Shown here: in pieces, positions 49,029 to 61,598 of the stretch | How the letters are laid out: each line of letters starts with the position of its first letter | Position numbering within the stretch: position 1 is the first letter of the stretch | NCBI GenBank assembly: GCA_030686995.1 | Contig: CM060695.1 | Location: 101,150,871-101,214,870, forward strand | Length of the DNA: 64,000 nucleotides | Direction: 5' to 3' | Source of the DNA: Artemisia argyi | Taxonomy: Eukaryota > Streptophyta > Magnoliopsida > Asterales > Asteraceae | Program-made: the position numbers and the translations under genes | The notes under the pieces: generated by a model | Seen by the model: only the letters and a program-made list of their open reading frames with translations | What the model was told of the DNA's origin: nothing | Databases searched by the model: none

Positions 49029-50749
49029 ATGTAGGCTTTTGTAACTTGTATATTTATTGTATAAATAACAAAGTATATCTTTTGCGTGTTATGGTATCTG
49101 TTCGTAAATTGTTATCTTTTATGTAAAAAGATTAATTAAGATACTCTTTTTGGAAATATGTTTAAATTAAGTGCGTGACTTAAAATAAATTGTAAGCATG
49201 AAAATAGACTTGCATAATTTTGCAAGGTATTATTAAATGACCAAGAGTCTTGGCTTATAATTTGTTAAGCTTGTACAGTGTACGTAATATTGCGCATCCT
49301 TCGTGGGATGCGCATAGAAAACTTACTTCAACGTCTTGAAAGTAAGGCGCTTAGCAAGGATGCGTGATCCAATGTTGATGGGTTTGCAACCCTCTTACTC
49401 AACGAGTTATTTAGTAGGTTTACTCATCCTTTATGCCATCGTGGGTCTTAATTAGTGTATGCGCGCCATGTAGGCAAAAATATAAAATGACAATATTGAC
49501 ACATATAAGAATGTACGCAATAAAGTAAAATGTGTTATGGAGTTAGCTAGAAACCATAACGTTTTATTGATACTTGCAAGTTTTTTGGAAAATAAAAACA
49601 ATTCCTAATAAAGAAAAGAAAAAGCAAACAATTATTGGGCACATACTAAAGTGCGAAGTTGTCTGTTTGTGGGCTGTAACCTTTCCTAAAGATAGCATCT
49701 TTTGAGATTGCGGATATTCCAAGTGCGTGCCAGATCGTGACCTTCCATATCGCGCAACCTGTATGCACAATTACCTAGCGTATCACATCCCGTGATTTTC
49801 CCCATAATTAAAAACGTTTAATTATAAATTAATCTCTGTCATTACTTCTAATCACCATTTTTACAGGAAAATTTAAAATTTTCTTTATTATATAAATTGG
49901 TCGTTACAAACCTGTATTTTCAGAACATTTTTCAAATTTACTATTCACCAAATACTATTCATCATTTCACTATTCATCGTTTTTGGAGTCGGTTAGTAAT
50001 ATTGAGATGTTTTTCAAAAGTTTTACTATTCACGAAACACTATTCACAAAACACTATTCACTCTCGGACTCACGTAAACGTTCCACTAAATATTTACTAA
50101 ACATCTCACTAATCACAAATTAATTATTTTCACTAATCCTAATTATATATAACCAGACCCTTAAATTATATATTAAGCCCAACATCATTTTTGGCCTGTT
50201 ACTATTCACGGCCCACACCATTCTAAGCCCAAATCTCCTATAATTAGTTTTGAAACATTCGACTAAACCAAGTAAGAAACACGTCTCATACTCCCAAACC
50301 TTACACACGACTCACAAATATTTTTACACACTCTCTTTTCTCACCTAGCCAACTTCGAGTATGTCAATTTTCAGCATTCCATGTCGAGTCTCTTTACATT
50401 TTTACGAGGCAAGGTATCTTGTCCAAAAACAACCCATCTGATTTTTAAATAATCCAAAACTAAACCGTTTTAATTCTCGTTTGTTTCTATGGAGTCCTAA
50501 AAATATTTCTAACACAATTTCAAGTCTAAATATTAAATTCGATCAATCATCACCAATCCTAGTCGAAATCTACAAATCGTTTACTTAATAAAATGATGGT
50601 TGACATATATTTTAAAACACAAGGACATGTACCTCCTTAATCCAAGCTCACACAATGCTTATTATATGTTCTTACGCAAGGTACTAGCTACATTTTATAA
50701 TGAAATCATACGTACTATTATAACTTATAATATACAATCACACGTTTTC
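49029..50749. other. 3' flank of the gypsy-type gene and LTR relic
   Basis: 49029-49780 is non-coding downstream sequence. From about 49784 (ATCACATCCCGTGATTTTCC) text typical of a Ty3 LTR terminus begins, with repeated ACTATTCAC words (49920-50070), until the Tekay LTR at 50750. No ORF. Confidence 0.4.
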
Positions 50750-51716
50750 TATAACACCCCCAAAATCAATCAATACAGCGGAAGACTTAAAATGTCAGCG
50801 GAAGACTTTTGGGGTATTATATCGTGGATCTTTGTCACAATTATAGAAAATGATTCAAGTGATCGTTTTAAGTTTTATTTAAAATACCAAATATTCATAA
50901 TTCCAAGAGAATTCGTTATTCAACAACAAGTTTTATTTAAAGAGAAATAAACGTTTCTTTATTTGCCCACTTCGTGCCTTTACCATCCATTCCATTTAGT
51001 TACCTGAGATAAACATGCTAAAAGTCAACAAAAGTTGAGTGAAATTCATAGGTTTATAATTAAGAGTTTGAACACAAGAGATAGATGTTTATTGTAATAT
51101 CGATACAAATAAACAAGTTAGAAATCACATTCATTATTGCATTAAGCTCATGACACTCAACGATTCAACAGACATCAATATTTTCCGTAATAATGATGTA
51201 AAGTATATAGCCCCCAAGATAGGTATTTGCCAGTAACATATTATATTCAAATAACGCGCATTTGGTGACTTTCCTCTAGCAACCAAATGGGGATTGTCAA
51301 TCCTTAATAGATCTATTCACAATTATTTACGTTCACCCTTCAAGTGATTAAGGTTCATGATCGAGGGACTTTTGGCAATAGCTACTTAAGCAATAATAAG
51401 ATCAGGAAAAGACTTGTGTTCGGTTTTTGAGCATGTATCCCCCCCACAAAAATAAGTTAAATGTGGGCTATGAACTCACCTTAGTAGGATAGTAGAACAA
51501 ACGTAATCTCAACGATGCAAGGCAACGGCTTCACACACAACCTATAAGATATGGCACGTTTCAGTTCTTAAATCTCGTTTTATTGCGAACATTTATTATT
51601 AATTATGAGTAATCGATAAAGTGCATACGTGATGTGTTACGTCGTATAAAAATAGATAATTGTTACGTATTGTTTTATTCGTCTAAATTTAGTTATCGTT
51701 ATATAGGTTTTATCCG

Positions 51717-51787
<71 letters not shown>

Positions 51788-54031
51788 TTACGTTTATTAT
51801 TTATCGTTTTAATATATATTCAAATATATATATATATAAGTATAAATATATATAATTTATAAAATTATTATTAAAATCAATATTACTATTCAATCCTTCA
51901 TGTTTCTCAATTTTACACTTTTCACCCTTAACGGAAAACATTTACGTCGTTAGTCCAAAAATTATATATATTTACGTTTTTAGTCCAAACATCAAATATT
52001 TACATTCATTATCCCTAAGTTTCAATATTTACAATTTATACCCTTTAGAAAAACAGTTTTATACTTTTCACCCAAAGTTTACAAACTTTACATTTTTAGT
52101 CCCTAACTCTCGAATATTTGCAAAAATAGTCCAAACATTACCAAATTTAAAACTTAGCCTTTTTATTATTTCAATAAGCTCATAGGGTGCAGAAGAGCTT
52201 ATTTTCACAGCTTATTAGCTTATTCTTAAAATTGGGCTTAACGATCCAAATTAAGGGCCCATTAAGGTTTTATGATCCAAGGGGTTTTGGGGTACATTGG
52301 GTTTGCCGAAATCCATATTTTTAAGTTACAAATTCATTTCAAAAGAGCTTATACGCTTAGCTTATCGTAATAAGCTAAAATGAGCTTTTTGGGCTTTACG
52401 GCCCACTTAAGGTTTTTAAGTTTTCTGAAAACAGTTTTCAATCCGATTTGCTTTAGGCCTCGTTAGGTGATCAAACGATGTTTCTAACTCCAAATGTTTA
52501 TCAATCCTGTTTCTCTACTAGTAGAGCTATTAGTATACGTAAAAATATATGTAGGTTGTGTGTTGAAATCAGAAATGTCGAGGCCAAAGTGTAGGCCAAA
52601 ACTCAAGCGTATAACTTTATAAAACTGGAAAATAAACTAAGTGTTTTAGTGCATATCGTATAGGTTCAAACAACATTAGGAACGTGTAATTTTTAGTACG
52701 TACTTGTTAATTTAGGTTCAATGTTATTATAGGTACTCGTTAATGACTTAGTAAACATACAATACGACATATAATATAAGCATGTTACGTTTTAGTTTCT
52801 CATTTTATTTAGGTAAAGTGTTCGTGCAAAAACAAGAAATACGTATATGTATATAATGAAAATAACGATTTGAAGTCTCACCTCACCTCAAAAGGTGGAG
52901 TAAAACGATGAAATTGGTTCGTGTATATGGTTCAACGCCTCGTGGTTCACTTCACGTTTCTCCAAGGTTCAAATAGCTCCAATCCTTGCTTCCTAGGTTC
53001 GTTTTGAGATGTGGTTCTCCTAGCAATCCGTTCGTCCCTCCATCACTTCTCTCTCGTTAATATTTTTAGTGCTATGGTACGTATAAGTGTAGTTTAGGTT
53101 TGTGCTTGCATGTAGACGTTATATAGTGAGTTTTAAGATATGTATAGATACGCAAGATCACATGAACGATTGTGTTCCATGTTAAGCAAATAGTAGTGCC
53201 TCATTCTTTGTCCAATGGAGTGCGTACAAACCAAGTATCCTTGTGATACATTCCTGACATTAATCCTGTTCATTTACTTGTCATAGGGGAAGAGGGGAGG
53301 CATGGAAGAAGCCTTGTGCCACGTTTTGGCATTATCTCCATGGATGGTATCATGCATTTGCTTTGTACGTTTTTAGAGTAGTAAACGATAGTATGTAGGT
53401 AATACTTTGGTCTCGTGTGATTCCTTGGTAGTAGATAAACCAAGATGTGTAATGAAATGGGTATGTCGTGTGTAGGAATAGTAAAATACTAGGGTGCGTT
53501 TGAAGTGTCGCGGCTAGCAGAAAACAAAACAAAAATAACAAAGGGTGCGTTTTGGGCTTAAAGCCCTTTTGGGCTTGCGTTTGGTCTCGGCCCAGCAGAA
53601 ATAAAGAAAAGAAATTAAAAAGGAGTCCGTTTGGTTGTGTAGTGTGTAACCGTGGACCAAAGGGTGTTGGGGGCCCACCTAGTGTGTCTCGATTATCGTG
53701 TCGAAATCCAAAAATATTAGTGAGCGTTCTCGGGAAGTTTCATAGGTTCGAGGAATATATAAATAGTATACGTTATTTAGACGAAACGTATTATTAAATA
53801 TAAACGCGTTATATAATTATTTATCGTTCACAATAATTATAGGCAATCTAGGTTGTGTGTAAGCATCGTTCCTGGGTAAACGGTCAATCACAGTTATCGT
53901 AGTGGTTCAATATCAAGCCATATCATAAAAAAAAGTTTTGTTACCCGTAAAATGGTGTTAATTTATTGTAACATCGTTTTATTTATTCGTATGCATTTAC
54001 TAATCGTAAGGGAAATTTACGAGAGGTTACA
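50750..54031 (-). repeat. 3' LTR of the Tekay element (3.28 kb)
   Basis: On the minus strand it starts TGTAACCTCTCG (54031) after the purine-rich AAGAGGTAGGTAA and ends GGGGGTGTTATA (50750). The final CA is TA in both LTRs. Its 50750-52000 part matches 61599-62859 with about 12 substitutions in the first 970 bp by eye. A minus-strand TATATAA near 53119-53126 is a candidate core promoter. No genes inside. Confidence 0.8.
51719..51782. repeat. (TA)n microsatellite in the Tekay 3' LTR
   Basis: About 62 bp of TA; the equivalent array in the 5' LTR (62571-62648) is about 78 bp. Confidence 0.9.
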
Positions 54032-54099
54032 TTACCTACCTCTTACAAGGAATTCCGTCCCGTAATTATAGTCTAAGATAGTTGTCAAGGGTGTCTTAG

Positions 54100-55456
54100 G
54101 TGAAGAGATGTGGGTACTTGGAGCGAATCTGATCCTCGCGCTCCCAAGTATATTCCGGTCCTCGCTTGGAGTCCCAACGAACTTTGACAATAGGGATACG
54201 GTTTTGTTTGAGTTGTTTGACTTCTCTATCCATGATTTCATGGGTTCGTCGGTAAAGACAAGGTTATCATCTAGTCGAATCTCTTTTAATGGAATCACGA
54301 GAGATTCATCGGATAAACACTTCTTAAGGTTTGACACATGAAAGGTGTCGTGGATCCGACTAAGTTCTTATGGTAGTTCTAGTTTATAAGCCACGGGTGC
54401 TATCCTTTCCAGGATTTTGAATGGACTGATGTATCTGGGGTTCAACTTTCCATGCTTTCCAAATCGTACCATTCCCTTCCCGGGAGATACTTTCAATAAG
54501 ACTCTGTCTCCTAATTGAAATTCCATGGGTTTCCTTTTTAGGTCTGCGTAGCTTTTCTGTCGATCTCGGACTGCTTGTAAGCGTTGCTTAATCTTAATGA
54601 TTTTCTCGGTTGTTTCCCGAACAAGGTCAGGTCCTATAAGTTGTCTCTTTACGACTTCTGCCCAATAAACGGGCGATTTGCACTTCCTACCATACAGTGC
54701 TTCGAATGGTGCTGCTTTTATGCTGGCGTGGTAACTATTGTTGTATGAAAACTCTGCTAATGGTAAGTGCTTATCCCAACCTTTTCCAAAATCAATAACG
54801 CATGCTCGGAGCATATCTTCCAAGGTTTGGATTGTTCTTTCACTTTGACCATCAGTTTGAGGGTGGTATGCTGTGCTCATATCTAGTTTAGTTCCTAAGG
54901 CTTTCTGCAACGATTTCCAAAAGTGAGAGGTGAAACGACTATCTCGATCCGAGATAATCGAAATTGGTACTCCATGTCGAGTGACAATTTCCTTCACATA
55001 CAGTTGAGCTAGTGTATTCATCTCATCGGTTTCTTTGAAGGGTAGAAAATGAGCGAATTTTGTGAGACGATCCGCAATAACCCATATTGTGTCGTATCCG
55101 GATGAGGTTCTTGGGAGTTTGGTGATGAAGTCCATAGTGATTCGTTCCCATTTCCACATAGGAAGTTCTGGTTGTACAAGTAAGCCTGAAGGTTTCTGAT
55201 GTTCTGCCTTTACTCTTGAACATGTCAAACATTTACCGACATATTCTGTGATGTCAGCTTTCATGTTTGGCCACCAATATAGTCTCTTTAAATCCTGATA
55301 CATCTTGTCAGAACCTGGATGAATGGAGTATTTTGACTTGTGGGACTCGTACATGATGAGCTCACGAATACCTCCAATCATAGGGATCCAACTTCTGTCC
55401 TTGAAACACAGTGTTCCATCGGATTTCTTCACGAAACCATTCTTATTCTCGGGCAT
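54100..55456 (-). pseudogene. Tekay integrase and chromodomain, with stop and shifts
   Basis: HHCC region ([26 protein letters not shown]), DDE core ([52 protein letters not shown]) and C-terminal [14 protein letters not shown] one-base shift after LELP near 54368 leads to the continuation RIHDTFHVSNLKKCL. Another shift near 54240 leads to the chromodomain-type end (IPIVKVRWDSKRGPEYTWER, about 54200-54110). The chromodomain targets integration to modified histones in known chromoviruses. Confidence 0.85.
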
Positions 55457-57657
55457 ACCGTAAATCTTTTCCTTGGGTCGGTTTTCTTCTTTAATGCTTC
55501 GTTCTGCGCGGTAAGGATTTGGGATGGAAGGGGTGAGTGGATAGTCATCCCTAGTGATCTAACTCGAAGGGGTTTCAATCGTTCCTTTCGGCTTAACGCA
55601 TCTGCTACTACATTAGCCTTTCCTGGGTGGTAACGGATCTCACAATCATAATCGCTGAGAAACTCTAGCCAGCGACGTTGCCTCATATTCAAATCCTTCT
55701 GATCAAAAATATGTTGAAGACTCTTGTGGTCGGTGTACACGGTACATTTGGTGCCATATAAGTAGTGTCTCCATAACTTGAGTGCAAACACTACCGCTCC
55801 TAATTCCAAGTCATGAGTCGTGTAGTTTTCCTCATGTTTCTTTAGTTGCCGGGATGCATAAGCTATCACTTTGCTTCTTTGCATCAAAACTGCTCCTAGT
55901 CCATGATAAGATGCGTCGTAATACACTATAAAGTCCTCATTTCCTTCTGGGAGGGCTAATATTGGGGCTTCACAAAGCTTTTGTTTTAACAACTGGAAGG
56001 CTGCTTCTTCCTTTTCTTCCCAGATGTACTTCTCATTCTTTTGGGTTAGTTTAGTCAAAGGTTTTGCAATCTTGGAGAATCCTTCTATAAATCTTCGGTA
56101 GTAACTTGCGAGACCTAAAAATTGACGTATCTCCATGGGGTTTGTAGGAGATGACCAACCTTTAACAGCCTCTATCTTTGCAGGGTCTACGTGAATGCCT
56201 TGACTATCGATGATGTGTCCTAAAAACTGTACGGTGCGAATCCAAAAGTCGCATTTGGAGAACTTAGCGTACAATTCTTCTTTCTTGAGTAGTTCTAGAA
56301 TGATTTGTAAATGTTCTGCGTGTTCTTCTTCGTTGCGAGAGTAGATCAAAATATCGTCGATGAATACTATTACAAACTTATCCAAGTAAGGTTTGCATAC
56401 TCGATTCATTAAATCCATGAAAACTGCTGGTGCATTGGTCAGACCGAACGGCATTACTTGAAATTCGTAGTGACCATAGCGCGTTCTAAATGCAGTTTTC
56501 GGAATATCCTCTTCTCAAACTCTTAGCTGATGATATCCTGATCTCAGATCAATTTTTGAGTACACACTTGATCCTTGCAATTGATCAAACAGATCATCAA
56601 TTCGAGGCAATGGGTATCGATTCTTTACCGTAAGTTTATTCAACTCCCGGTAATCGATGCACATTCGAAAGGATCCATCCTTTTTCTTAACAAATAAAAT
56701 TGGAGCTCCCCAAGGTGATGAGCTTGGTCGAATAAATCCTTTGTCCGACAATTCTTTTAGTTGTTCTGACAACTCTTCCATTTCAGATGGTGCTAGCCTA
56801 TAAGGTGCTTTAGCCACTGGTGCCGCTCCAGGCACTAGTTCAATCTGAAATTCTACTTGACGTACGGGTGGAATGCCAGGTAATTCTTCAGTGAATACTT
56901 CAGGAAAATCCTTAACGATAGGAACGTCATCGAGCTTCTTCTCGGATGTCTTATTTTCCGTAACTTGGGCCATGTATACTTGACATCCTTTATTCATGTA
57001 TTTTATTACTCGCATACATGAGATAATTCCATATCGAGGTTTGCTTTTGTCGCCCTGGACAATGAGTGTTTCATCCTTGAGTGGTATATGGACGGCCTTT
57101 TCGTCACAGTGAATCCTAGCACGATGGTGGGATAGCCAATCCATGCCGACGATAGCGTCGAAACTACCAAGTTGAACCGGCATAAGATCAATGGCAAAAG
57201 GTTTTTCGGATAAGGTTAGGGTGCAATCTTTCATGATAGTATTTGTATCTATTAAATTCCCGTCAGCCATTTCGACTTCGTAGGTGGTGTTTAGCTTAGA
57301 GGGGGTAACATTAAGTAAAGGGGCAAACGTGTCTGATATAAAACTCTTATCGGCGCCCGAATCAAACAATACTCTAGCATTATGATGGTTTAGTAGAAAC
57401 GTACCGGTGACTACATCGGGTCCGTTTCCATCTCCGAGTAGGTATACTCTAGCTGGAGCGTTGATTGGTTCATTTCCTTTTGGGCAGTTCCTATGGATGT
57501 GTCCTACTTCTCCACATCCGTAACAAGTGGGTGATACAACCTGTGTGCTGCTTCCTATAGCCGGAATCCTACAGTTTCTGGTTTGATGACCGATCTTATG
57601 ACATTTGCACATCGGACGGTACAACAACCCTCGTGATGAAGTTTGCATCGCTGGCAT
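55429..57657 (-). pseudogene. Tekay zinc-knuckle end, protease, RT and RNase H
   Basis: Reading right to left: CCHC knuckle [14 protein letters not shown], protease [13 protein letters not shown] with [14 protein letters not shown] start ([35 protein letters not shown] block), [15 protein letters not shown] at 56515-56517 where Arg is expected, [12 protein letters not shown], catalytic FIDDILIYS, then RNase H with [30 protein letters not shown] and ADALSRKE. A shift near 55440 separates it from integrase. The frame before and after the TGA is the same. Confidence 0.85.
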
Positions 57658-58076
57658 AGGGGTTTCTGCCCGTTGTACCCTACACCTTCCGTGGTGGTGT
57701 AGACTCGGGGTTTTTCTTGTCTTTGATTCTGCTGTTGAGTGCTTCGAGTGTTGTGATATGGTTGGTGGTTCCGATTATTGTTGCGTTGGTTGTTGTTGCG
57801 GTGATGACTGTTGTAGTTTTGTTGGTTGTTGTTGTGATGGTGGGTAGTTCTTTTATCGTCCAATTTCCTTTTGAGTTCATTGCATTTCACTTCTCGATCT
57901 AGAAGTTTCTGAGCAAGTTCCATTGCTGCTAGAAGGTTGGCGGGTTTGCTGAGGTGACATTTCCTTCAATACTCCTAGGGAGTCCTTCGACATATTTCTC
58001 TAATGTCTTCTCATGATCGGGTACCATGGTAGGGCATAGTATCCTAAGTTCTTGGAATCTCCGGTTGTAACATCTC
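57555..58076 (-). pseudogene. Tekay gag, C-terminal part
   Basis: Starts at the solo-LTR junction with RRFQELRILCPTMVPDHEKT and YVEGLPRSIEGN, then a one-base loss near 57940, MELAQKLLDREVK, an Asn/His-rich stretch (57845-57730) and the first zinc-knuckle residues ([12 protein letters not shown]). Another shift near 57640 leads into the protease frame. Confidence 0.8.
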
Positions 58077-59483
58077 TGATGCATGGGAATCGCAACAGGC
58101 TTTACCTCTCGAGGGATCTCAAGAAGCTTACAACCCCCACCAGGCAGTGTACCTGATCGTTGTAGTATAGTATAGTGACAAGTACCGGGGGATTGATCGT
58201 TCAGCTTAGGAATAGTGTCGCTAGGATTAGAAAACCTAAATACTAGTTCTAAAGGTGAGGGATGATTATTTTTGTATTTTTATATTTTTTTGAAAGCAAG
58301 TAAAAATCTCGGGTTCGAAGGATTTGGGCGGAATTAGTTGCTAATCAACTAACCCAATACTAAAGATGCAATCAAAATAAAATACTAGAAATAAAAATAA
58401 ACTAAATTATACTAAAGTTGTGAGCAATAAATGGAGAAAATGTGTTTACTTAGATTTCACTACTCCCTAGACATCTTTTACACGTTAATTACTTGTTATA
58501 ATTGCATGGATGACGGATCGTATTCCTTAATACCATTCATGGGGTGGCACACTTAACTCCCCAATTCTATGAGCTCTTATCTCCTCCTACACCATGCCCA
58601 GCACAACTATAGGGATTGTAAACAGTGGCTCATGCATTAAATACAACCAATAAAGACCTAGTGCGCGTCGGTTCATGTTTCTTAAGACGTTCAAGCATGT
58701 TACCAATTGGAGATCTGCCAGTTTTCTTAAGCCTAACATATAAATCATTCATCCAAGACAAATATAAACAAGTAATCAACACATAATTAACATCTAGGTT
58801 TCATTAGATCCAAGCAAACACAAGATAGATCTAGCCTAGCATGATGGAATTAAGACAAGAACAAGATATAGACAACCAACACATAGACATATTGATTGAA
58901 TTAAAAGAACACTTATCTTAATTACACATGAAAGGTATCAAGGGCTTGGAACCCTTGAAAAACCTGTAAAATTCATACCAAAATCGTACTTAGGGTTTCT
59001 CCAAAACTTCTCTCTTTTTAATGTGAAAATTAGAAAACTATATATAGGAAAAGGGGTCTGACGGCGTCAAGAGAAACATTGTGACGCCGTCACCTCGCCG
59101 CCAAAACTATTCTCGGACTGCCTTGATCTACATTTGACGCCGTCAAGACTTAATCATTTCCAGGCCGTCATGACTTTAACTCTTGACGCCCTACCTTCGT
59201 GACGCCGTCAAATCTCTACTGGATCGTCATGGAATTTTGCTCTTGACGCCGTCAGGGAGTTACTCTTGACGCCGTCACCTACTGTTCCCAGCATGGAAAA
59301 TTAAGACTTTGGCGTTTTCTTCACTTTTATGCTCCAAAAACGTCCGAATTGCTTCCTTTTCCAGATTTCTCTCCCAAAGTACCTAAAATCACAAAAGGAA
59401 CGATTTAGGGCAATATTTGATCAAATAAACTCGAATTCGGGCTTAAATGACCCCCTAAAAACGGATCATTTTTCGCCTCATCA
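58077..59483 (-). mobile_element. Solo LTR, copy B, inserted in Tekay gag
   Basis: 1407 bp from TGATGCATGG to CGCCTCATCA, flanked on both sides by ATCTC (58072-58076 and 59484-59488), a clean 5-bp target duplication. The gag reading frame resumes correctly across it. Same family as 2391-3845. No coding sequence. The minus-strand orientation is the promoter orientation, the same as the host Tekay element. Confidence 0.93.
59038..59280 (-). promoter_or_regulatory. TATA box plus TGACG-palindrome array in solo LTR B
   Basis: CTATATATAGG at 59038-59048, and on the minus strand upstream of it about eight GACGCCGTCA copies or half-copies (for example near 59059, 59082, 59134, 59199, 59243 and 59265). 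Same arrangement as in copy A. Confidence 0.6.
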
Positions 59484-59976
59484 ATCTCAAATCAATTCCT
59501 TTCACTATTAAGGCATGGAACTCATCCTCGAGTTTTCGCAGTTCGGAACGGGGACAATACTTCTTTAGTATTTTAGCCTTGAATTCAATCCAAGTAAGCT
59601 GATGTGCTGCTTCTGCTCCTAGTGTTTGAACGGTAGAGTTCCACCAGGATAGAGCGTCTTGCATTAGTGTTCCCGTTGCGAAGCTTACCTTGTTGTTTTC
59701 CGAGCATCCACTTCTTTGGAAAACAGTTTCACTTCTTTCAAACCATTGAGCTAATTCCGACACTCCTTCAGTTCCTTTAAAATACGTTGGTTGACATGCT
59801 ATGAAGTCTTTGTATGTGCAGTAGCGGGGTGCAGGTGCATTTCCATCTCTATTACGGGCTTGTCCAGCTAAAACGACATTAACGCCATCAGCGATTGCTT
59901 GCTGGATTGCTATCGGGGTCATAACTTCGGGGTTTGCTGGTGCGGCGTTCGTGGTTGTTCTCCTAGTTCTAGCCAT
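59484..59976 (-). pseudogene. Tekay gag, N-terminal part
   Basis: Begins MARTRRTTTNAAPANPEVM, followed by the gag domain (CTYKDFIACQPTYFKGTEG, ELAQWFERSETVFQRSGC, KILKKYCPRSELRKLEDEFH). It is cut by the solo LTR after VKGIDLR. No other breaks seen in this part. Confidence 0.85.
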
Positions 59977-60327
59977 ATTGCTATAAAAGAAGGTATATTA
60001 TTAGAACATTTATAATAACCTTATCACGTTGAAAATACATATCGAGTAATGAATAGTTAAATATAGGTCGTAGTTACAATGATTCGATCATTGAAAAGGT
60101 TTAAATCGTAAATTATCGTATGTTGGGATGACATACATTACAAATAAGTTTGACCTGTATGAACCAATATATTACGATATAATGCAACGTAAATAAAGAT
60201 AAAATAAACTTCCATAAATCAATGTCAAGTTGTTACAACACTTATTGATACTTGTGCAAATGTTTACAAAACACGACAAGATATTCTTATTTGTAGGACA
60301 TTGATTTTTCTTAACAAGGTGACGGTC

Positions 60328-61380
60328 TCATGGTTTTCCTAAGGCCTTATCTAGGCGGTTTTGGAGTTCTTGAATGGCAGTGGACATGGTTTCCATGGTT
60401 TGATCTCGAGTCCTTTCCCTTTCTCGAGCTTCTAGCAGGGCTTGCTTAAGGCGTAGGTTTTCAGTGTTGATCCTCTCAATTTCTCGGTCTAAAGTTCCCA
60501 ATGCTATTTCGGTCGAAGTGTTAGCTCCACATAGTGCTCCTATAAATTCCATTGATTCCCAAAATAAAGAATCCAACTTTTCAACCTTATCTTCTATTGC
60601 AAGATGACAAATTATGAGACTGTTCATATCATATTCAAAGGTTTCTAGAAGTTCATGTGGAACCTTGTTGAGTATACTGGCGATGGAATCAAGTCGGTCT
60701 TCGTAGCGAACCATTCTTGCAACTAATAATGGTATGGTATGGTGTATGGGTTCCCCAGTGACTGGCAGAATTTGGGAGGTAGAGTAAGAACTTTCCCCAA
60801 GTTCCCTTGTTGTTGGTGTTCCTTCTTGAGATCTCCAATATCGCATAATGAGCAACAAGAAAGACCATTTACGAGCATCTACTCGCTTGTGGGTCCTTCG
60901 GCGTCTGCGTTGAACACAAGATTCTGAAGTGGTTGGGCGGATTGGGTAAGTCCTTTGGTGAGGTGATAGTGGGACACTTCGGTAAGGTGCAGGTGGTGAT
61001 GCTAGTGGAGGTGATGCTATGGGTGATGGTGTTAGTGGCACAATAGTAGTTTGGCTGTAGAAGATAGTTGGTAGTGGTGGTATCACTGTTGGTGCAGGTG
61101 GTGATGGCACAACTGATTCAGGTGGTATGACAAGAGCTGGTGCTGGTACAACAGTACTTGCTTCATATGGCTGAAGTTGTCTAATTTGCCTAGATCGGCG
61201 AATCGGACCAGATGTTGCCAGAGGAGAAGCCTCTGTGTCAGATGCTGGCAGAAAATGCTGGCTTTGCATGTATCTCTCGGTAGCAGGAGACATAGGCATA
61301 GGTGAGGTAGCATAGGCTGAAGTAACATCTTCAGTTCCTGAGTTTGAGGACAAGCTGATAGGGTGGGTGTTCGAAGACAT
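60328..61380 (-). CDS. Extra ORF upstream of Tekay gag, 350 aa, intact
   Basis: ATG at 61380 (MSSNTHPISLSSNSG); an upstream in-frame ATG at 61431 would add 17 residues. The first 150 residues are Ser/Pro-rich (PPESVVPSPPAP), a basic cluster RRRRRTHKR lies at about 158-166, and the C-terminal third is predicted coiled coil (DREIERINTENLRLKQ, TAIQELQNRLDKAL). It sits between the PBS (220 bp away) and gag (350 bp away), same strand. No known domain. It has no stop or shift, although gag-pol of this copy has at least five. Possibly a DNA/RNA-binding or assembly accessory; that is inference. Confidence 0.7.
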   Translation of the reverse strand: MSSNTHPISLSSNSGTEDVTSAYATSPMPMSPATERYMQSQHFLPASDTEASPLATSGPIRRSRQIRQLQPYEASTVVPAPALVIPPESVVPSPPAPTVIPPLPTIFYSQTTIVPLTPSPIASPPLASPPAPYRSVPLSPHQRTYPIRPTTSESCVQRRRRRTHKRVDARKWSFLLLIMRYWRSQEGTPTTRELGESSYSTSQILPVTGEPIHHTIPLLVARMVRYEDRLDSIASILNKVPHELLETFEYDMNSLIICHLAIEDKVEKLDSLFWESMEFIGALCGANTSTEIALGTLDREIERINTENLRLKQALLEARERERTRDQTMETMSTAIQELQNRLDKALGKP

Positions 61381-61578
61381 GACACTGTAATAAATTTCCC
61401 GATTAGTAAATGTAAGCATAATTATAACCAATTTAAAATGCTATAAGGTAAATAATACTTTTTTCCAATTACTGGGATGCGTAGGCACGAAGGGCGTAGA
61501 ATGGTATTTTATGAAAATTTTGTCCCGTTTAAAGTGTAGTTATAGTCCAATGTTCCAAAAACACTTGGTTCACTATAA

Positions 61579-61597
61579 CCGTAGCTCTGATGCCAAT
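61579..61597 (-). other. Primer binding site of the Tekay element (iMet type)
   Basis: Minus strand reads TTGGCATCAGAGC right after the LTR end, one change from the usual TGGTATCAGAGC complementary to initiator tRNA-Met. Confidence 0.8.
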
Positions 61598-61598
61598 C

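Noticed and set aside
57605..57902. Plus-strand Cys/Gly- and Val-rich frames near the gag zinc finger
   Set aside because: Antisense to the Asn/His-rich gag linker; composition is explained by that low-complexity region.
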